A stretch of DNA of 64,000 bases from CBDBND01 sp965262665 (GCA_965262665.1 CBDHFR010000004.1:2480001-2544000), one strand, 5' to 3'. Counted from the first letter of the stretch, positions 9,405-19,239 are shown. Made by a program: numbers and translations. The notes: generated by a model not told the origin, from the sequence alone.

Positions 9405-10328
9405 TTAAAAGGGCGCGATCTCCAGCGGGCTTTCGTAAAACCGATCGATCACGCCGCGCTCGAACGCCTTGGGGTCGTTGAGAATATTCGCCTTCATGGC
9501 GGCGGAACCGGCGCCCGCGAAGACGTCGGTGTCGCCCCGTGCCATGGCATCAAGCACCTCAGCGCGTGATCCACAGGGGTGACGCCGGGGTCGTAGCCGC
9601 CGGCCGACAAACGGGTCTTCACCCCACCGGTAAACACACCAGACACCATCACCGGGTCACGGTCCAGTTCCGCGCGCAAGCCAGCGGTCATTATCGCGGC
9701 TGCGGATTTCGATATGCTGTAACTGGTATATTCGGGTAGGCAAAACCAAGCGCCGACCGACAAGATGTTGGTGATCGCCCCGCCCCCGTTGGCGAGAATG
9801 ATCGGAATGAACAGACGCGCAATTTCCGCCGGCGACCAGCAATTGGTCTGCATGACAAACTTGGCGTCATCCAAGTTGGAGGCCGAACGGATACGCCGCT
9901 CTTCTTTGGTAAAAACTACCAGGCGTGCCGGCGTTGTTGATCAGCCAGGTGACATCCGCCGCAGCCTCTGCTGCTGCGCGGCGCTGTGCCGCGTTGTTGA
10001 CATCCAACGGCAGACCAACAACACGCTTTGGATCAAGCGCGACGACGTCTGGCAGATTATCCGGATTGCGTGCGGTGGCATAAACCCGCTTGGCGCCGCG
10101 CTCCAATAAGACTTCGACAAAGCCGAGCCCGATCCCCCGGTTCGATCCCGTGACCAGCGCCACAGCGCCTTGGGGAGACATGGTTTTTACGCCCGGCTCC
10201 GGCGCGGTCTTGGCGCCCTGCCCCGGCGCGTTCATTCCAGGTACGGGCGCTAGAGGCTGCGCCGTTGCGGGTATAATTGCAGTGCCCATCGCAGCGGCCG
10301 TGCCGCTGAGGATTTTTCGTCTGTTCAT
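9405..10328 (-). pseudogene. short-chain dehydrogenase with exported N-terminus, two frameshifts
   Basis: The start ATG 10328 has GGAAAGG upstream and encodes MNRRKILSGTAAAMGTAI, a twin-arginine-like leader, followed by a Pro/Gly-rich linker. Then comes a classical SDR fold: VALVTGSNRGIGLGF (cofactor loop), INNAG, and YTSYSISKSAAA with the Tyr-x3-Lys active site. One extra T in a T5 run near 9918 shifts the frame after INNAGTPGSF. A one-base loss near 9564 shifts it again after PVDHA. Read through both, the protein is a normal length and ends in SPLEIAPF at TAA 9405-9407. An exported SDR would be unusual, as NAD(P) is cytoplasmic. Confidence 0.8.
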
Positions 10329-10562
10329 TCGTGCAACCTTTCCAATCTTTGTCACATCATCATAAGTGAGGTATGTCGTGGGTGATGCGTATCGCAAGCT
10401 CGTGAGATGGCGTGATACTTGAATCCTATGATCGGAACTTGGTCACTCTACACCTCCAACGAATGTGAGCGTCCCAAGTGACTGCAGGCTTTCTCAGGGG
10501 AGAAGAGAGAAATCCTTTCTTATTCCAGGTCGTAGTTTATGTATTGCAAGGTTTAGTTTTAC

Positions 10563-12978
10563 CTACATTGTGAGGTTCACGCGCAGGCCAACCGTCAATG
10601 GTTGGGGTAATTTGGCAAACGGGGCGGGAGAAAAGTTGTTGAAAAAGTCGAGATAAGTGTTTGCGTCGGTCACCGTATCGTCATCGAACAAATTGTCAGC
10701 AAACAGCGCTATCCGATAATTATCGTTGTTGATCCCCCATCTTACATCCGTCATCCAGTAGGCTTCCTGCCACGCAATGTTGGCGGACTCCAGTTCCCGG
10801 CGAGACGAATAGCGTACGTTTGCCTCAGCAAACCAATTCCAGTTTTCCGTCAATTGATCTGTGTAGGTTCCCGTCAGCGTCAACTGATGCTTGGGTAGAT
10901 CCGTTGGCCTGTTTCCGTCGTAAATGAGCAAACAAGCTGGCGGTATGGCTCCATCAAAGGTCAAAAGTTCGCCGCATCCCGCTTCGCCGATGCGATTTGC
11001 GCTCGTTGACACAACACGAAACTCGTCGAACTGAGCGTCGATAAAGGTATAAGCGCCGTTGAGGGAAAAGTTGTCATTGACCAGCCAATTGCCGGCAACT
11101 TCAATGCCCCAGATCGTCGACTTGCCGGCGTTCTCAATCACGCCTTGAAGCAGCTGTGTTTCCTGATTAAAGATCTGAGACGCAACTTGCTGGTCCTTGT
11201 AATCCTGGTAGAAGAACGCGCCGTCCAGCGCCAACTGTCCATCGGCCAAACGCGTTTTTGCACCCACTTCATAAGCCCACAAGGTTTCTTGGTCATAGGA
11301 CGTCGTTTCACCGAACCTGAGAATCCCTCCCGTGCTGTTACCGGAAGGCTTCACACCTTTCGCCACTGACGCATAGAGGTTGAGATCATCGGAAGGGCGG
11401 TAACTCAACGAGAACCGGGGTGTGAAATAGGATTCTTTGATTTCTGCGAAATCGTTACCCGAAGTCCGTCCAAAAGAAATCAGGATTGGGTTGCCAGGAG
11501 TTGCACCTGGCAAAAGGCCGAAGAAAAAATCGAATGGAGGTTCAAAATTGACCGCGTAGTCGATGTCTTCTTCGGTGTAGCGGCCTTCAGCGGTAATGTA
11601 AATCTCCGGCGTGACCGCGTACTCTGTCCACGCAAAAACTGACGTATGAAACGTATCACGGCCAAAGTCACGCCCTTGGCCATCCCGGCTCAAATAGAAT
11701 GCAGCGACATCTTCGTCCGTAATCGGTGCGAGGCGAGACCTGCATCGTCGCTACCGAATTGGTCGGCCGTCTCCTCCCAATACACCGCGCCAGCCAACCA
11801 CTGTAGCGGACTTTCGTTGGTCGAGTATATCCGCAGTTCCTGGCTGAATTGCAGCGTATCGTTATCCCGCTCGGTTTCCTGGAATGCACCGGACGCAACT
11901 ATCCCATTGAAGGAACCGGATACAAAATCGTTTTCCTGAAAAACAACGTAATTGCTGTCCACCCAACTGGTCAGCGATTTTACTGCGGCGTCGCCAAGGT
12001 CCCAGTCTGCAATGAGGGTCGCACGGAATACTTCTATATCCGCCCCACGGTAGTCTTTTCCAGTTCTCGGATTAATGTCGTACCGGACTGGCCCGCCAAC
12101 CACTGGTCCGGTAAAATCGTGACGGTAGGACGATTCAAGACCGTCTGCGCGTTTGCATCAAGATTAATGACAGAGTTTCCGAGGTTTAAGTATGCCGCAG
12201 GCGTTGCAATATGTTCGTCGGAATATTCCAGGCGGTCATAAAAAGATAAGGACTCGGTTGCTTGAAGCGTGAAGCCACCCGCGACACCAACGCCGTCACC
12301 ACCGCCGACATGATCACCGGACAATTCGTTCCGATAGGACCCTCGTTCGTCCCAGTAATACGCATTCATACGGACACCCACTTTGTCCTCAACCAAAGGA
12401 GTGCCAGCAGACGCTCTTAAGTCAAAGCCTGACTCGGAATGCACTTCGGCCAGACCGCGGAACTCCGTCTCGGTCAAACTAGGGCGCTTGGTGATGTAGT
12501 TGATGGCTCCGCCAAAAGCCGCACGACCAAAAAGCGCGGCCTGAGGGCCTTTGACAACTTCAATACGTTCGACGTCAACTAGACGCGTCCTTGCGAGAGT
12601 GCCGCCACCAGGATTCTGTAAATTCTCAGAAGTGATATCTATATCGTCAATCAAGATTCCGACGCTCGTTCGACCACGCTCGGCTTGTAATCCCCGGATG
12701 GCGGGACGCAGATCAGATTGAGCAATACCACGGTCAAAAGTCAGTCCCGGTGTGATCTTCGCTATATCTGAAATGTCGGCAATGGCCAGGTTTTCTATCT
12801 GATCACGGGTAAAGGCAGTGATGGAGAGCGGAATATTTTGCAGACTCTCCTCGCGCTTTCGGGCTGTTACAATGATCTCTTCTACACTGAGTTGCTGTGC
12901 GAGAGCCGATTCAGAAAGAAAAAGAAGCGCCGAAGCAGCCATCAAACATTGACGTCCGGAAAGTGTTGGTATGGTCAT
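10563..12978 (-). pseudogene. TonB-dependent outer-membrane receptor, two frameshifts
   Basis: A second TonB-dependent receptor. The N-terminal part has a signal peptide (ALLFLSESALAQQ), the plug start EEIIVTARKREESLQNIPLS and IERIEVVKGPQ. The middle (11690-12103) and C-terminal (10563-11693) parts lie in other frames and carry the barrel, ending LRVNLTM. Indels near 12150 and 11735 account for the changes; correcting both gives one protein of about 800 residues. Start ATG 12978 sits seven bases after a run of nine G at 12986-12994. An alternative start at 13002 would put that run inside the leader. The neighbours are the solute-binding protein and the amidohydrolase operon upstream. Confidence 0.87.
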
Positions 12979-12985
12979 TGATCTA

Positions 12986-12994
12986 CCCCCCCCC
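12986..12994 (-). repeat. nine-base poly-G tract in the receptor leader
   Basis: Nine consecutive C on the plus strand read as poly-G just upstream of receptor ATG 12978, where the ribosome-binding site should be. Homopolymers of this length are prone to slippage. A change in length would alter Shine-Dalgarno spacing, or the frame if translation starts at the upstream TTG or ATG. Confidence 0.7.
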
Positions 12995-13082
12995 ATATTC
13001 AAGCGACTGAGAATTGCTCTCAGCCAGTTCTGGGGGAAGATGCCGTTGGTAGCATTCTAAGTTCAAATAATATTGTTCAAAT

Positions 13083-13097
13083 TGTCACATTGTGACA
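13083..13097. promoter_or_regulatory. perfect 15-base palindrome upstream of TonB receptor
   Basis: TGTCACA-T-TGTGACA has seven-base arms with perfect dyad symmetry. It lies about 105 bases before the receptor start, in the 190-base gap between the receptor and the solute-binding protein gene, a plausible operator position. It resembles sites of dimeric regulators such as CRP/FNR-type proteins (TGTGA half-sites), but no specific regulator can be named. Confidence 0.5.
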
Positions 13098-13118
13098 TTT
13101 AATGGTAAACAGACTCGG

Positions 13119-13135
13119 CTAATCTCAAATAGTGA
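13119..13135 (-). promoter_or_regulatory. candidate IclR operator, site 1
   Basis: On the minus strand the bases read TCACTATTTGAGATTAG. This matches the sites at 15868 and 20822 at the core TCA(C/T)TATTTGA(C/G)AT. It lies upstream of the TonB receptor gene. Recurrence in three intergenic regions of the same catabolic block suggests a common regulator, most simply the IclR protein at 15937. Confidence 0.5.
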
Positions 13136-13192
13136 CAATGTTTTGGATAGTATAGGTCCGCAAGATTATTCCTGCGTCATTTTCTCGGTGTA

Positions 13193-14761
13193 TTAATCGT
13201 CAAGGATAATATTTTCAAAAAGGGTACCGTCACTGCGCTGGCTGTAGTTTTGAACCGCAGAAGTCATGCCGACCACACTGGTATAGTGAACGAGAAAGAT
13301 TGATGGAGCCGTCGCCATTACTATCTCCATCGCAGATTCAAGGGCGTCTGCCCTTTCTTCTACTGTGCCAGATTGCCGAGCTTGAGACACTGCGGCGTCT
13401 AAGTCTGGATCACAGAAAAAGGGAGCCGGCGGCCTAGTACAGGAAAAAGTCTCCAGCGCCTACCCCACGTCATAAAGGTTGAGACTACTCCAAACTGTAG
13501 AGATAGCGTCAACATTGTCCCAATCACCTGTGGACAGACGGCGATTCAATTCCAAAAACGGCAATTGTTGAAGTTCAACTCTAACGCCAACCCGCTGAAG
13601 GTCCTGCGCAACCTGTTGAAAAACAAGTGCATCACCAGGCACCTGGCCGGTTGTAACTGCCATATTTAAATCAAATCCGTCTGCATACCCGGCCACTGCC
13701 AGGAGCGCTCTGGCTTTCTCTTTGTCGTACAAAAATGGCTCGATATCGTCGTTATAACCAACAACCCCTGGCGTTGTTCCTTGGCTCGCAACCGCCATAA
13801 CATCATTGAGAATGTACTTAGAGATCTGCGTCTTATTGACCGCATAGTTCAGTGCACGGCGCACACGTGAATCCTGTACGAAAGCGTTGGGGTTGTCTAT
13901 TGTGCGAAAGTCAATGGCAAGTACAAACGGCAGCTCAATCAAAGCAACCTTATAACCTGACTCCTCCAACGGCGCGATTCCGTCAATATCGAGATTAATC
14001 GCGATATCCATCTCGCCAAACATTAGGGTCTGCATACGTCGAGCCCCATCAGAGACAACATTGTACTGTATTTGGGTGACGTCCTTGGAATTGCGCCAAG
14101 CATGATCAACGGCCACGAGTGTGGCACTAATTCTGTTGATTCCCCATGAATCCAGTCGATATGGTCCTGTAGCTACCGGCTGCTCAGCAAACGCCTGCTC
14201 CCCCACTTCAAACCAATAATCCATGTCTACTACACGCAGCAGACTCATTTTTCGCGGGATCAAAGGATCGGGCTTTTGAGTCACAATAGAGAGGGTAAAC
14301 GGATCAATGGCATTGATTGAGACGATACTTTTGTAGCGCTGTGCCATCCAATGGTGTTGCGCTTCATCCTTTATGAGATACTGAAGCTGTTTGGCTATGT
14401 GCTCTGCTGTAACTGTTTGCCCATTATGAAAAAGTACGTCAGGGCGAAGTCTGAAAACCCACTCCGTTTCACTGACCATTTCCCATTCGTTAGCGATTGT
14501 AGGCTCCAACTCTCCCTTATTTGAGAGTGCTGTTAAGCCGTCGAAAACCGCCGATTTTATCGCTCCGCCGGTGTGCCTGGCAAAAGGATCACTACTCGTC
14601 GAGATCGATGTGGGTGCGGCAATTCTCAAAGTTTTTGGGGACGCCGATGACACATTAAAGACGGCGACGCACACAGCAAGGAACAGACTTGTTTTTAGCC
14701 ACAGAGACTTCAGGACCCTACTCTTCTTAAGATGCAGGCCCCATTGCATCAGTCTATCCAT
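13193..14761 (-). pseudogene. ABC transporter solute-binding protein (family 5) with in-frame TAG
   Basis: Periplasmic binding protein of the peptide/nickel class. It has a signal peptide (LFLAVCVAVFNVSSAS), LRIAAPTSISTSSDPF, and the family core ATGPYRLDSW and RVRRALNYAVNKTQI. The frame stops at TAG 13460-13462 after NLYDVG, then continues without any shift as ALETFSCTRPPAPFFCDPD to 13193. The homologue at 33990 has Arg at the same place (DSIRGYRFRSC). A single nonsense codon therefore removes the last 90 residues unless it is read through. The start ATG overlaps the stop of the amidohydrolase gene (TAATG), indicating translational coupling. No permease or ATPase gene is nearby. Confidence 0.85.
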
Positions 14762-15780
14762 TACAGATTATAGAAGGCCTTGGCGTTATCCGAGAAAATG
14801 CGGTCAATCACTTCGCCGCCAATAGTGTTATCGTTCCGCATCTTTTCAAAAGCATCCAATTCAGAGGCTGGGTCTTCATGGCCGAAGTCGGTTCCAAGCA
14901 TGAGGGAGTTCTTGCCCGCGTACTTGAGAACGTACGGCAAATCATCGTCGGTCCGAGAGGTAACATAAAAGCGGTTATCCTCAAGAAACGTCTCCATGGA
15001 CGTTACTTTTCCTTTTGTTCCGATAAACTCATGCCGGCGCGCCACCTCCTGCACCAAGTACGGAACCCACTGCGCACCGGCCTCGATGAAACCAAAGCGC
15101 AGGTTTTTGTAATTCTTGGCCACGGCGGACGTGGAAAGGGCATTGAAGCCAGCCAGAATGGGCGTGATCCCGAAGAAATAAAGGTCTTTGCGAAACAGTA
15201 CGCGCTTGAAATCATCGTTGCCGTTGCCGGCGTGAATGCCGATTGCCATATTAAGATCATCGGCTTTTTGGTAAAGTGGTTCGAGGTACGGATCATTTAG
15301 AAGCCACTCACCTTCGATACCGCGCATGAAAATCGCACAAGCACCATTCTTATGTCCGAATTCCACCTCCTCGAGAGCGGCACCCATATCGAGCAACGGC
15401 GGTATAACCGCCCAGCGGAAGCGGTTGTTTTCTTTCCACACATCAGCGAGCCACCGATTGTAACTGCGGCTTAACGCGATCTGTATTTCAGGACGTTTCG
15501 ACGTGAAGCCTTGCAAAAAAAGAGTCGGGTAGAGAACTTGTACCTGTATATCGGACTGATCCATGATGTCGGCCCTCGTCTCAAGGTCTTCAAGTTGACG
15601 CACCTCAATGGGCAGGTCGAGGTTTCCAGCTTCGCGAGACCATAATCCACCGTCGACGAGCCACATCTTTTCACCGGCACTGCCGGTCAAAGACGATGGC
15701 CGGTACTTTGCCTCGTGTGGCTCCAAGTAGTCCCATGTTCTTTCTGATTCGATCACATGGGCATCTGCGTCAATGATCAT
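14761..15780 (-). CDS. amidohydrolase family 2 protein
   Basis: Metal-dependent TIM-barrel hydrolase or decarboxylase of 339 residues, in the group with ACMSD and related enzymes. It starts MIIDADAHVIES, giving the DxH metal ligands. It has a later His in MAIGIHAGNGND and an Asp in LMLGTDFGHEDP, the usual C-terminal metal or catalytic residue. Members act on aromatic or carboxylated ring-cleavage intermediates, often as decarboxylases; the exact reaction cannot be deduced. GGAGAAAG precedes the ATG. It is the first gene of a unit running leftward into the binding-protein gene with a one-base overlap, and it diverges from the IclR gene. Confidence 0.85.
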   Translation of the reverse strand: MIIDADAHVIESERTWDYLEPHEAKYRPSSLTGSAGEKMWLVDGGLWSREAGNLDLPIEVRQLEDLETRADIMDQSDIQVQVLYPTLFLQGFTSKRPEIQIALSRSYNRWLADVWKENNRFRWAVIPPLLDMGAALEEVEFGHKNGACAIFMRGIEGEWLLNDPYLEPLYQKADDLNMAIGIHAGNGNDDFKRVLFRKDLYFFGITPILAGFNALSTSAVAKNYKNLRFGFIEAGAQWVPYLVQEVARRHEFIGTKGKVTSMETFLEDNRFYVTSRTDDDLPYVLKYAGKNSLMLGTDFGHEDPASELDAFEKMRNDNTIGGEVIDRIFSDNAKAFYNL

Positions 15781-15867
15781 GACTGACTTTCTCCAATAAT
15801 CAGGAAGTGTCGATTATGAAGGTGTCTCAGGTCACAAACTAGGTATCAAATATAATTTTCTCATATA

Positions 15868-15888
15868 TCATTATTTGACATTTTAGTT
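15868..15888. promoter_or_regulatory. candidate IclR operator, site 2
   Basis: TCATTAT-TTGACAT-TTTAGTT lies in the gap between the divergent amidohydrolase and IclR genes. Its first 14 bases match the palindromic site at 20822 at 13 positions. The position, about 50 bases before the IclR ATG, suits autoregulation and control of the divergent unit. Confidence 0.5.
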
Positions 15889-15936
15889 CCCAATGCGCCG
15901 GCTATGTTTTGCGTTGACCAGACGCGCGAGAATTCG

Positions 15937-16695
15937 ATGGCAAATGAACAGAAGAAGTTTTTGCTACAGACCCTGACGCGCGGGTTAGACGTATTGAACG
16001 TCTTAGCGGACTCACCAGAAGGACTGAGATCAACCGACATCGCGAACAGGTTTGATCTCAACCCAAATACGGCGGGGCGGCTGCTAGCTACCTTGGAAGC
16101 CTCAGGATACGCGGTGCGGGCTAGGGACGGACGTTACTCCGTCGGAGCGGCAGTCATTTCGGCAGCCATCAAGAAGGTAAATATCGCCAATCTCAGTAAA
16201 ACGTCGAGACCACTGTTGGAAAAACTTCGAGACAAGACGCGTGAAACGGTTTTTCTAGTAACGCGCGTTGGTCATTTATTAGTTATTGTGGACTCGATGG
16301 ATGGGTCCCATGACCTAAGAGTGGTCCTAAAACCGGGAGCAATATCATCTCTTTTTCCGGCAACGACCGGTTATGCGCTCACTGTCGATTTGCCATCGAG
16401 CGAGGTCGTCGCACTATCAAAGCAAGTTGGTATCCCGGAACGGGAGGTAACGGAAGCGGAAGTTATCACTGCAAGACAAGAGCTCAAGAAACGCGGGTAC
16501 CTTGTCCGTCACGCTGCATTAACTTCCGCCGGTACATGCACAATTGCGTCATCCATTCGTTTAGATGATAAAGCCGTTGCCTCCATTGGCATCGCCGGAC
16601 CATCGGAGCATTGGAACGAAAAGACCATCAAGCCTTTTGTTAAGGATCTTCTCGACGCATCAAAAGAACTCAGCAATCGCATCACTAATATGTAA
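15937..16695 (+). CDS. IclR family transcriptional regulator 1
   Basis: A DNA-binding regulator of about 252 residues. The N-terminal winged helix-turn-helix is clear (LTRGLDVLNVLADS, RSTDIANRFDLNPNTAGRLL, LEASGYAVR). The C-terminal effector domain follows, with TRETVFLVTRVG and the late segment SAGTCTIASSIR. IclR regulators usually sense small aromatic or carboxylate compounds and control adjacent catabolic genes. ATG 15937 is preferred over the upstream codon at 15904 because the family begins near here and GCGAG lies just before. It diverges from the amidohydrolase and is followed by the hydrolase-cupin genes. Likely targets are the operons bearing the TCA(C/T)TATTTGA core. Confidence 0.9.
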   Translation: MANEQKKFLLQTLTRGLDVLNVLADSPEGLRSTDIANRFDLNPNTAGRLLATLEASGYAVRARDGRYSVGAAVISAAIKKVNIANLSKTSRPLLEKLRDKTRETVFLVTRVGHLLVIVDSMDGSHDLRVVLKPGAISSLFPATTGYALTVDLPSSEVVALSKQVGIPEREVTEAEVITARQELKKRGYLVRHAALTSAGTCTIASSIRLDDKAVASIGIAGPSEHWNEKTIKPFVKDLLDASKELSNRITNM

Positions 16696-16750
16696 TCACA
16701 TGCCATTCCCGTAATTGGAATGAGCCACACATTGAAAAAAAGAATCTGAA

Positions 16751-17623
16751 ATGGGTGAAGGTACAAAACTAAGCGGTCAATACATTAAAACGCGTGAAGG
16801 CTTGCCCCTTGCCGTATTTGAGACAGGTAACTCGACTGGCCCACCGCTTGTCTTTCTGCACGGTTTTGGATACAGCCACGCTGTATTCCAGCCACAATTC
16901 GAGTCTGATCTCACGCACGACTTTCGTTTGATCGCCATGGACATTCGTGGCCATGGCTATTCAGGCAAACCATGGATGGCAAGTGATTATGCTGGATCAG
17001 AGATTTGGGCGAATGACTTGGAGCTTGTTCTCGAAACATTGAGCGTTACCGATGCCACGTTAGTCGGTTGGTCCTACGGCGCCATGGTGTGCATGGATTG
17101 GGTGCGAAAATATGGGTCCGGCCGCGCTCAAGGATTTGTGTTTATAGGCAGTCACGGCGGCCTCAATCCATACTCAATGGAAGAACTGGAAGCTAAAGCG
17201 AAGGCAAACGAAGATCTTCGGAAACAAACACCCAACTTCGAAGGTGACAAAATTGCAGCCGCTACTTTTATTGACAGAATGGTCCATGCCCCACTCTCCA
17301 ATGAAATGAGAGAGACCTTACTGCTTTCTCGCCAAATGCTTCCACACTATGCGGTGCAGGCCATGGGTAGCCGCGCGTTCGAAAACAGCGACCTCAAAGA
17401 TACAATCGAGCGCCCTGTGTTGTTCGTACAAGGGGAACACGACTTTGCCAATTCTCCCGAAACCATTCGATCAGTAGCTGAGTCACTCCCCGCGGCACGC
17501 GTTGAAATCTTGCCAGATGTTGGTCACGTTCCGTCAATTGAAGCGCCGGTTAAATTTAACGCGTTGGTAAGGTCGTTCGTCGGTGAACGACAAGAAAGGT
17601 GGATTGATCATAAAATTCGTTAG
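16751..17623 (+). CDS. alpha/beta hydrolase
   Basis: Complete alpha/beta-hydrolase-fold enzyme of 290 residues. It shows the oxyanion motif VFLHGFGYSH, strand 4 with DIRGHGYSGKP, the nucleophile elbow VGWSYGAM (Ser about 108), the acid strand VLFVQGEHDF and the terminal His in DVGHVPSIEAP. The organisation resembles C-C bond hydrolases, haloperoxidase-like esterases and 3-oxoadipate enol-lactonases; Ser rather than Asp as nucleophile argues against dehalogenase or epoxide hydrolase. The end overlaps the start of the cupin gene by about 20-40 bases, so the two are probably co-translated. It lies downstream of IclR in the same direction. Confidence 0.88.
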   Translation: MGEGTKLSGQYIKTREGLPLAVFETGNSTGPPLVFLHGFGYSHAVFQPQFESDLTHDFRLIAMDIRGHGYSGKPWMASDYAGSEIWANDLELVLETLSVTDATLVGWSYGAMVCMDWVRKYGSGRAQGFVFIGSHGGLNPYSMEELEAKAKANEDLRKQTPNFEGDKIAAATFIDRMVHAPLSNEMRETLLLSRQMLPHYAVQAMGSRAFENSDLKDTIERPVLFVQGEHDFANSPETIRSVAESLPAARVEILPDVGHVPSIEAPVKFNALVRSFVGERQERWIDHKIR

Positions 17624-17969
17624 AATCGTCACCGGATCCGACGGTGAATCCCATTTCGTTGATCAGACACTGCCCGAGCCCGAGGCTAAACCAAACACTC
17701 TGATGACTATAAAAACGGAGTCTGAATGGGATATTTCGCAGAGTCTGCCGGGTCATACATCAGACTATCATACAACCCTAGCACCCCGTCTTTTGATTGT
17801 TCTCCAAGGAACATTAGAGATTGGGGTGCGCCCGGGAAACACTCACCGTTTCTATGCGGGCGATATGATTCACGCCTGTGACACAACCGGTAAAGGCCAC
17901 ACATCTGCCATTGTGGGTGACGAAGTTTGTCGTGTGCTAAGTGCAGTGTGGGACCCCGCAGTGGAGTAG
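17583..17969 (+). CDS. small cupin-domain protein 1
   Basis: A single-domain cupin of about 120-128 residues. The barrel is recognisable from LLIVLQGTLEIGVRPG, RFYAGDMIHACD and TTGKGHTSAIVGDE. Similar proteins at 31753 (LIVLHGALEVGV, YAQDTTGQGHTS) and 35553 show that this is a repeated component of the window. Start is GTG 17583 or TTG 17604, the latter just behind GAAAGGTGG; both overlap the hydrolase gene. The canonical first cupin motif has few His residues, so metal binding and activity are uncertain. A role as an accessory enzyme or ligand-binding partner is inference. Confidence 0.75.
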   Translation: MNDKKGGLIIKFVRIVTGSDGESHFVDQTLPEPEAKPNTLMTIKTESEWDISQSLPGHTSDYHTTLAPRLLIVLQGTLEIGVRPGNTHRFYAGDMIHACDTTGKGHTSAIVGDEVCRVLSAVWDPAVE

Positions 17970-18112
17970 GCGCCCCACCCTACAGCAGCATATCCCAATA
18001 ATTGACTGTTCCAGTAATCAAGATTGACACACCCATTTGTAATTCATAGAGGGGCACCTCATTGGATGGTTATTGCCTTCCAGCTATGAAATCGTGCGAT
18101 AGGGAAGATGGA

Positions 18113-18433
18113 ATGGAAACAGGCGATCTCTATTACAGAATTCACGTGTTTTGCTGCATAAACGTGAGACCTAAAAATCATCCGCGTGGGTCTTGCGGTC
18201 GGAACGGGTCGGCCAAGTTACGTGACTACATGAAAGTAAAAGCCAGGGAGATTGGTGTTGAGGGAATCCGCATCAACGCATCTGGCTGCCTTGACCGCTG
18301 TGAATTGGGCCCAGCCATGGTCATCTATCCCGAAGGTACATGGTACCGATACGACAACGAAGCGGATATCGATGAGATTCTACACAGTCATATCGTCAAT
18401 GGTCAGACCGTAGACAGATTACGGATGCTATAA
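18113..18433 (+). CDS. thioredoxin-like [2Fe-2S] ferredoxin
   Basis: Small protein of 106 residues with the cysteine pattern of thioredoxin-fold 2Fe-2S ferredoxins: Cys15, Cys28 (HPRGSCGRNG), Cys59 and Cys63 (SGCLDRCELGP). ATG 18113 is chosen because it follows GGGAAGATGGA. A longer frame from 18062 adds an unlikely leader. Such ferredoxins pass single electrons to partner enzymes. No dedicated reductase is nearby, so the partner is unknown; it could serve an enzyme in this block. It lies 143 bases after the cupin and 53 before the isomerase-like gene. Confidence 0.82.
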   Translation: METGDLYYRIHVFCCINVRPKNHPRGSCGRNGSAKLRDYMKVKAREIGVEGIRINASGCLDRCELGPAMVIYPEGTWYRYDNEADIDEILHSHIVNGQTVDRLRML

Positions 18434-18486
18434 ACCACGAAAAATAAACCGCTACAGCCCAGCACGAAGAATGAGATGAGCTTGTC

Positions 18487-19239
18487 ATGACTAGAGAACC
18501 AGACACGTTGGGATGGCGGCCAAAAATCGGCCTCGTATTACCGTCAACCAATACGACTGCCCAACCTGAAATTGATTCCTTACGTATACCCGGCGTCACG
18601 ATTCACACCGGCCGAATTCCGATTCAGCAAAAGAAGATAACCGGTGATAAAGCTTACTTGGAACACATTGAAGCCATGCGCAATGGTATTAAGAAAGCCA
18701 GTGATGAAGTCTTAACCAGCGGTCCTGATCATTTAATTATGGGTGTTGCTGTTGAGGCTTTTTGGGGCGGTGCAAAAGGAGCGGCAGACTTAGAAGAACG
18801 TCTGTCAGAAGATTCGAACGTCTCCGTTACTATTGGCTCAACGGCAGTTCGAGACGCGGTACGTGCCTTCGACGCAAAGAGTTTGGCTGTTCTGACTCCG
18901 CATATACCAAAAGGGGACGAGGAGATTGTCACGTACTTTGAGCAATCAAACTTAACGGTTATACGCATTAAGGGACTGTGTTGCGACAGTCCTCGAGCCA
19001 TCGCACAAGTCCCAATAGACGTGATTGAAGAAAATTTGAGAGCTCTGGACGGTGACGATGTAGACACGATCCTGCAGTTGGGCACGAATTTGGCCGGTGC
19101 AGCCGTCGCTGCCAGCCTGGAACGTCAACTGGAAAAACCCGTTATTGCGATCAATCCTGCCTGTTATTGGCACGCTTTAAGAATGAATGGGATTTCAGAT
19201 CCTATCTCAGGACACGGATTGCTTCTTGAGAAACACTAA
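18487..19239 (+). CDS. maleate isomerase/arylmalonate decarboxylase-like protein without the catalytic Cys pair
   Basis: About 250 residues of the Asp/Glu racemase superfamily, with the substrate-loop motif VLPSTNTTAQPEID. It resembles maleate cis-trans isomerase and arylmalonate decarboxylase. Known isomerases use Cys at two equivalent positions and the decarboxylase uses one. Here they read MGVAVEAFWGG (about 85-95) and LQLGTNLAG (about 198-204), with no Cys at either. The remaining fold, including NPACYWHALR, looks well kept. Either the protein uses different chemistry or it is a binding protein. It sits between the ferredoxin gene and the convergent aldehyde dehydrogenase. Confidence 0.75.
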   Translation: MTREPDTLGWRPKIGLVLPSTNTTAQPEIDSLRIPGVTIHTGRIPIQQKKITGDKAYLEHIEAMRNGIKKASDEVLTSGPDHLIMGVAVEAFWGGAKGAADLEERLSEDSNVSVTIGSTAVRDAVRAFDAKSLAVLTPHIPKGDEEIVTYFEQSNLTVIRIKGLCCDSPRAIAQVPIDVIEENLRALDGDDVDTILQLGTNLAGAAVAASLERQLEKPVIAINPACYWHALRMNGISDPISGHGLLLEKH

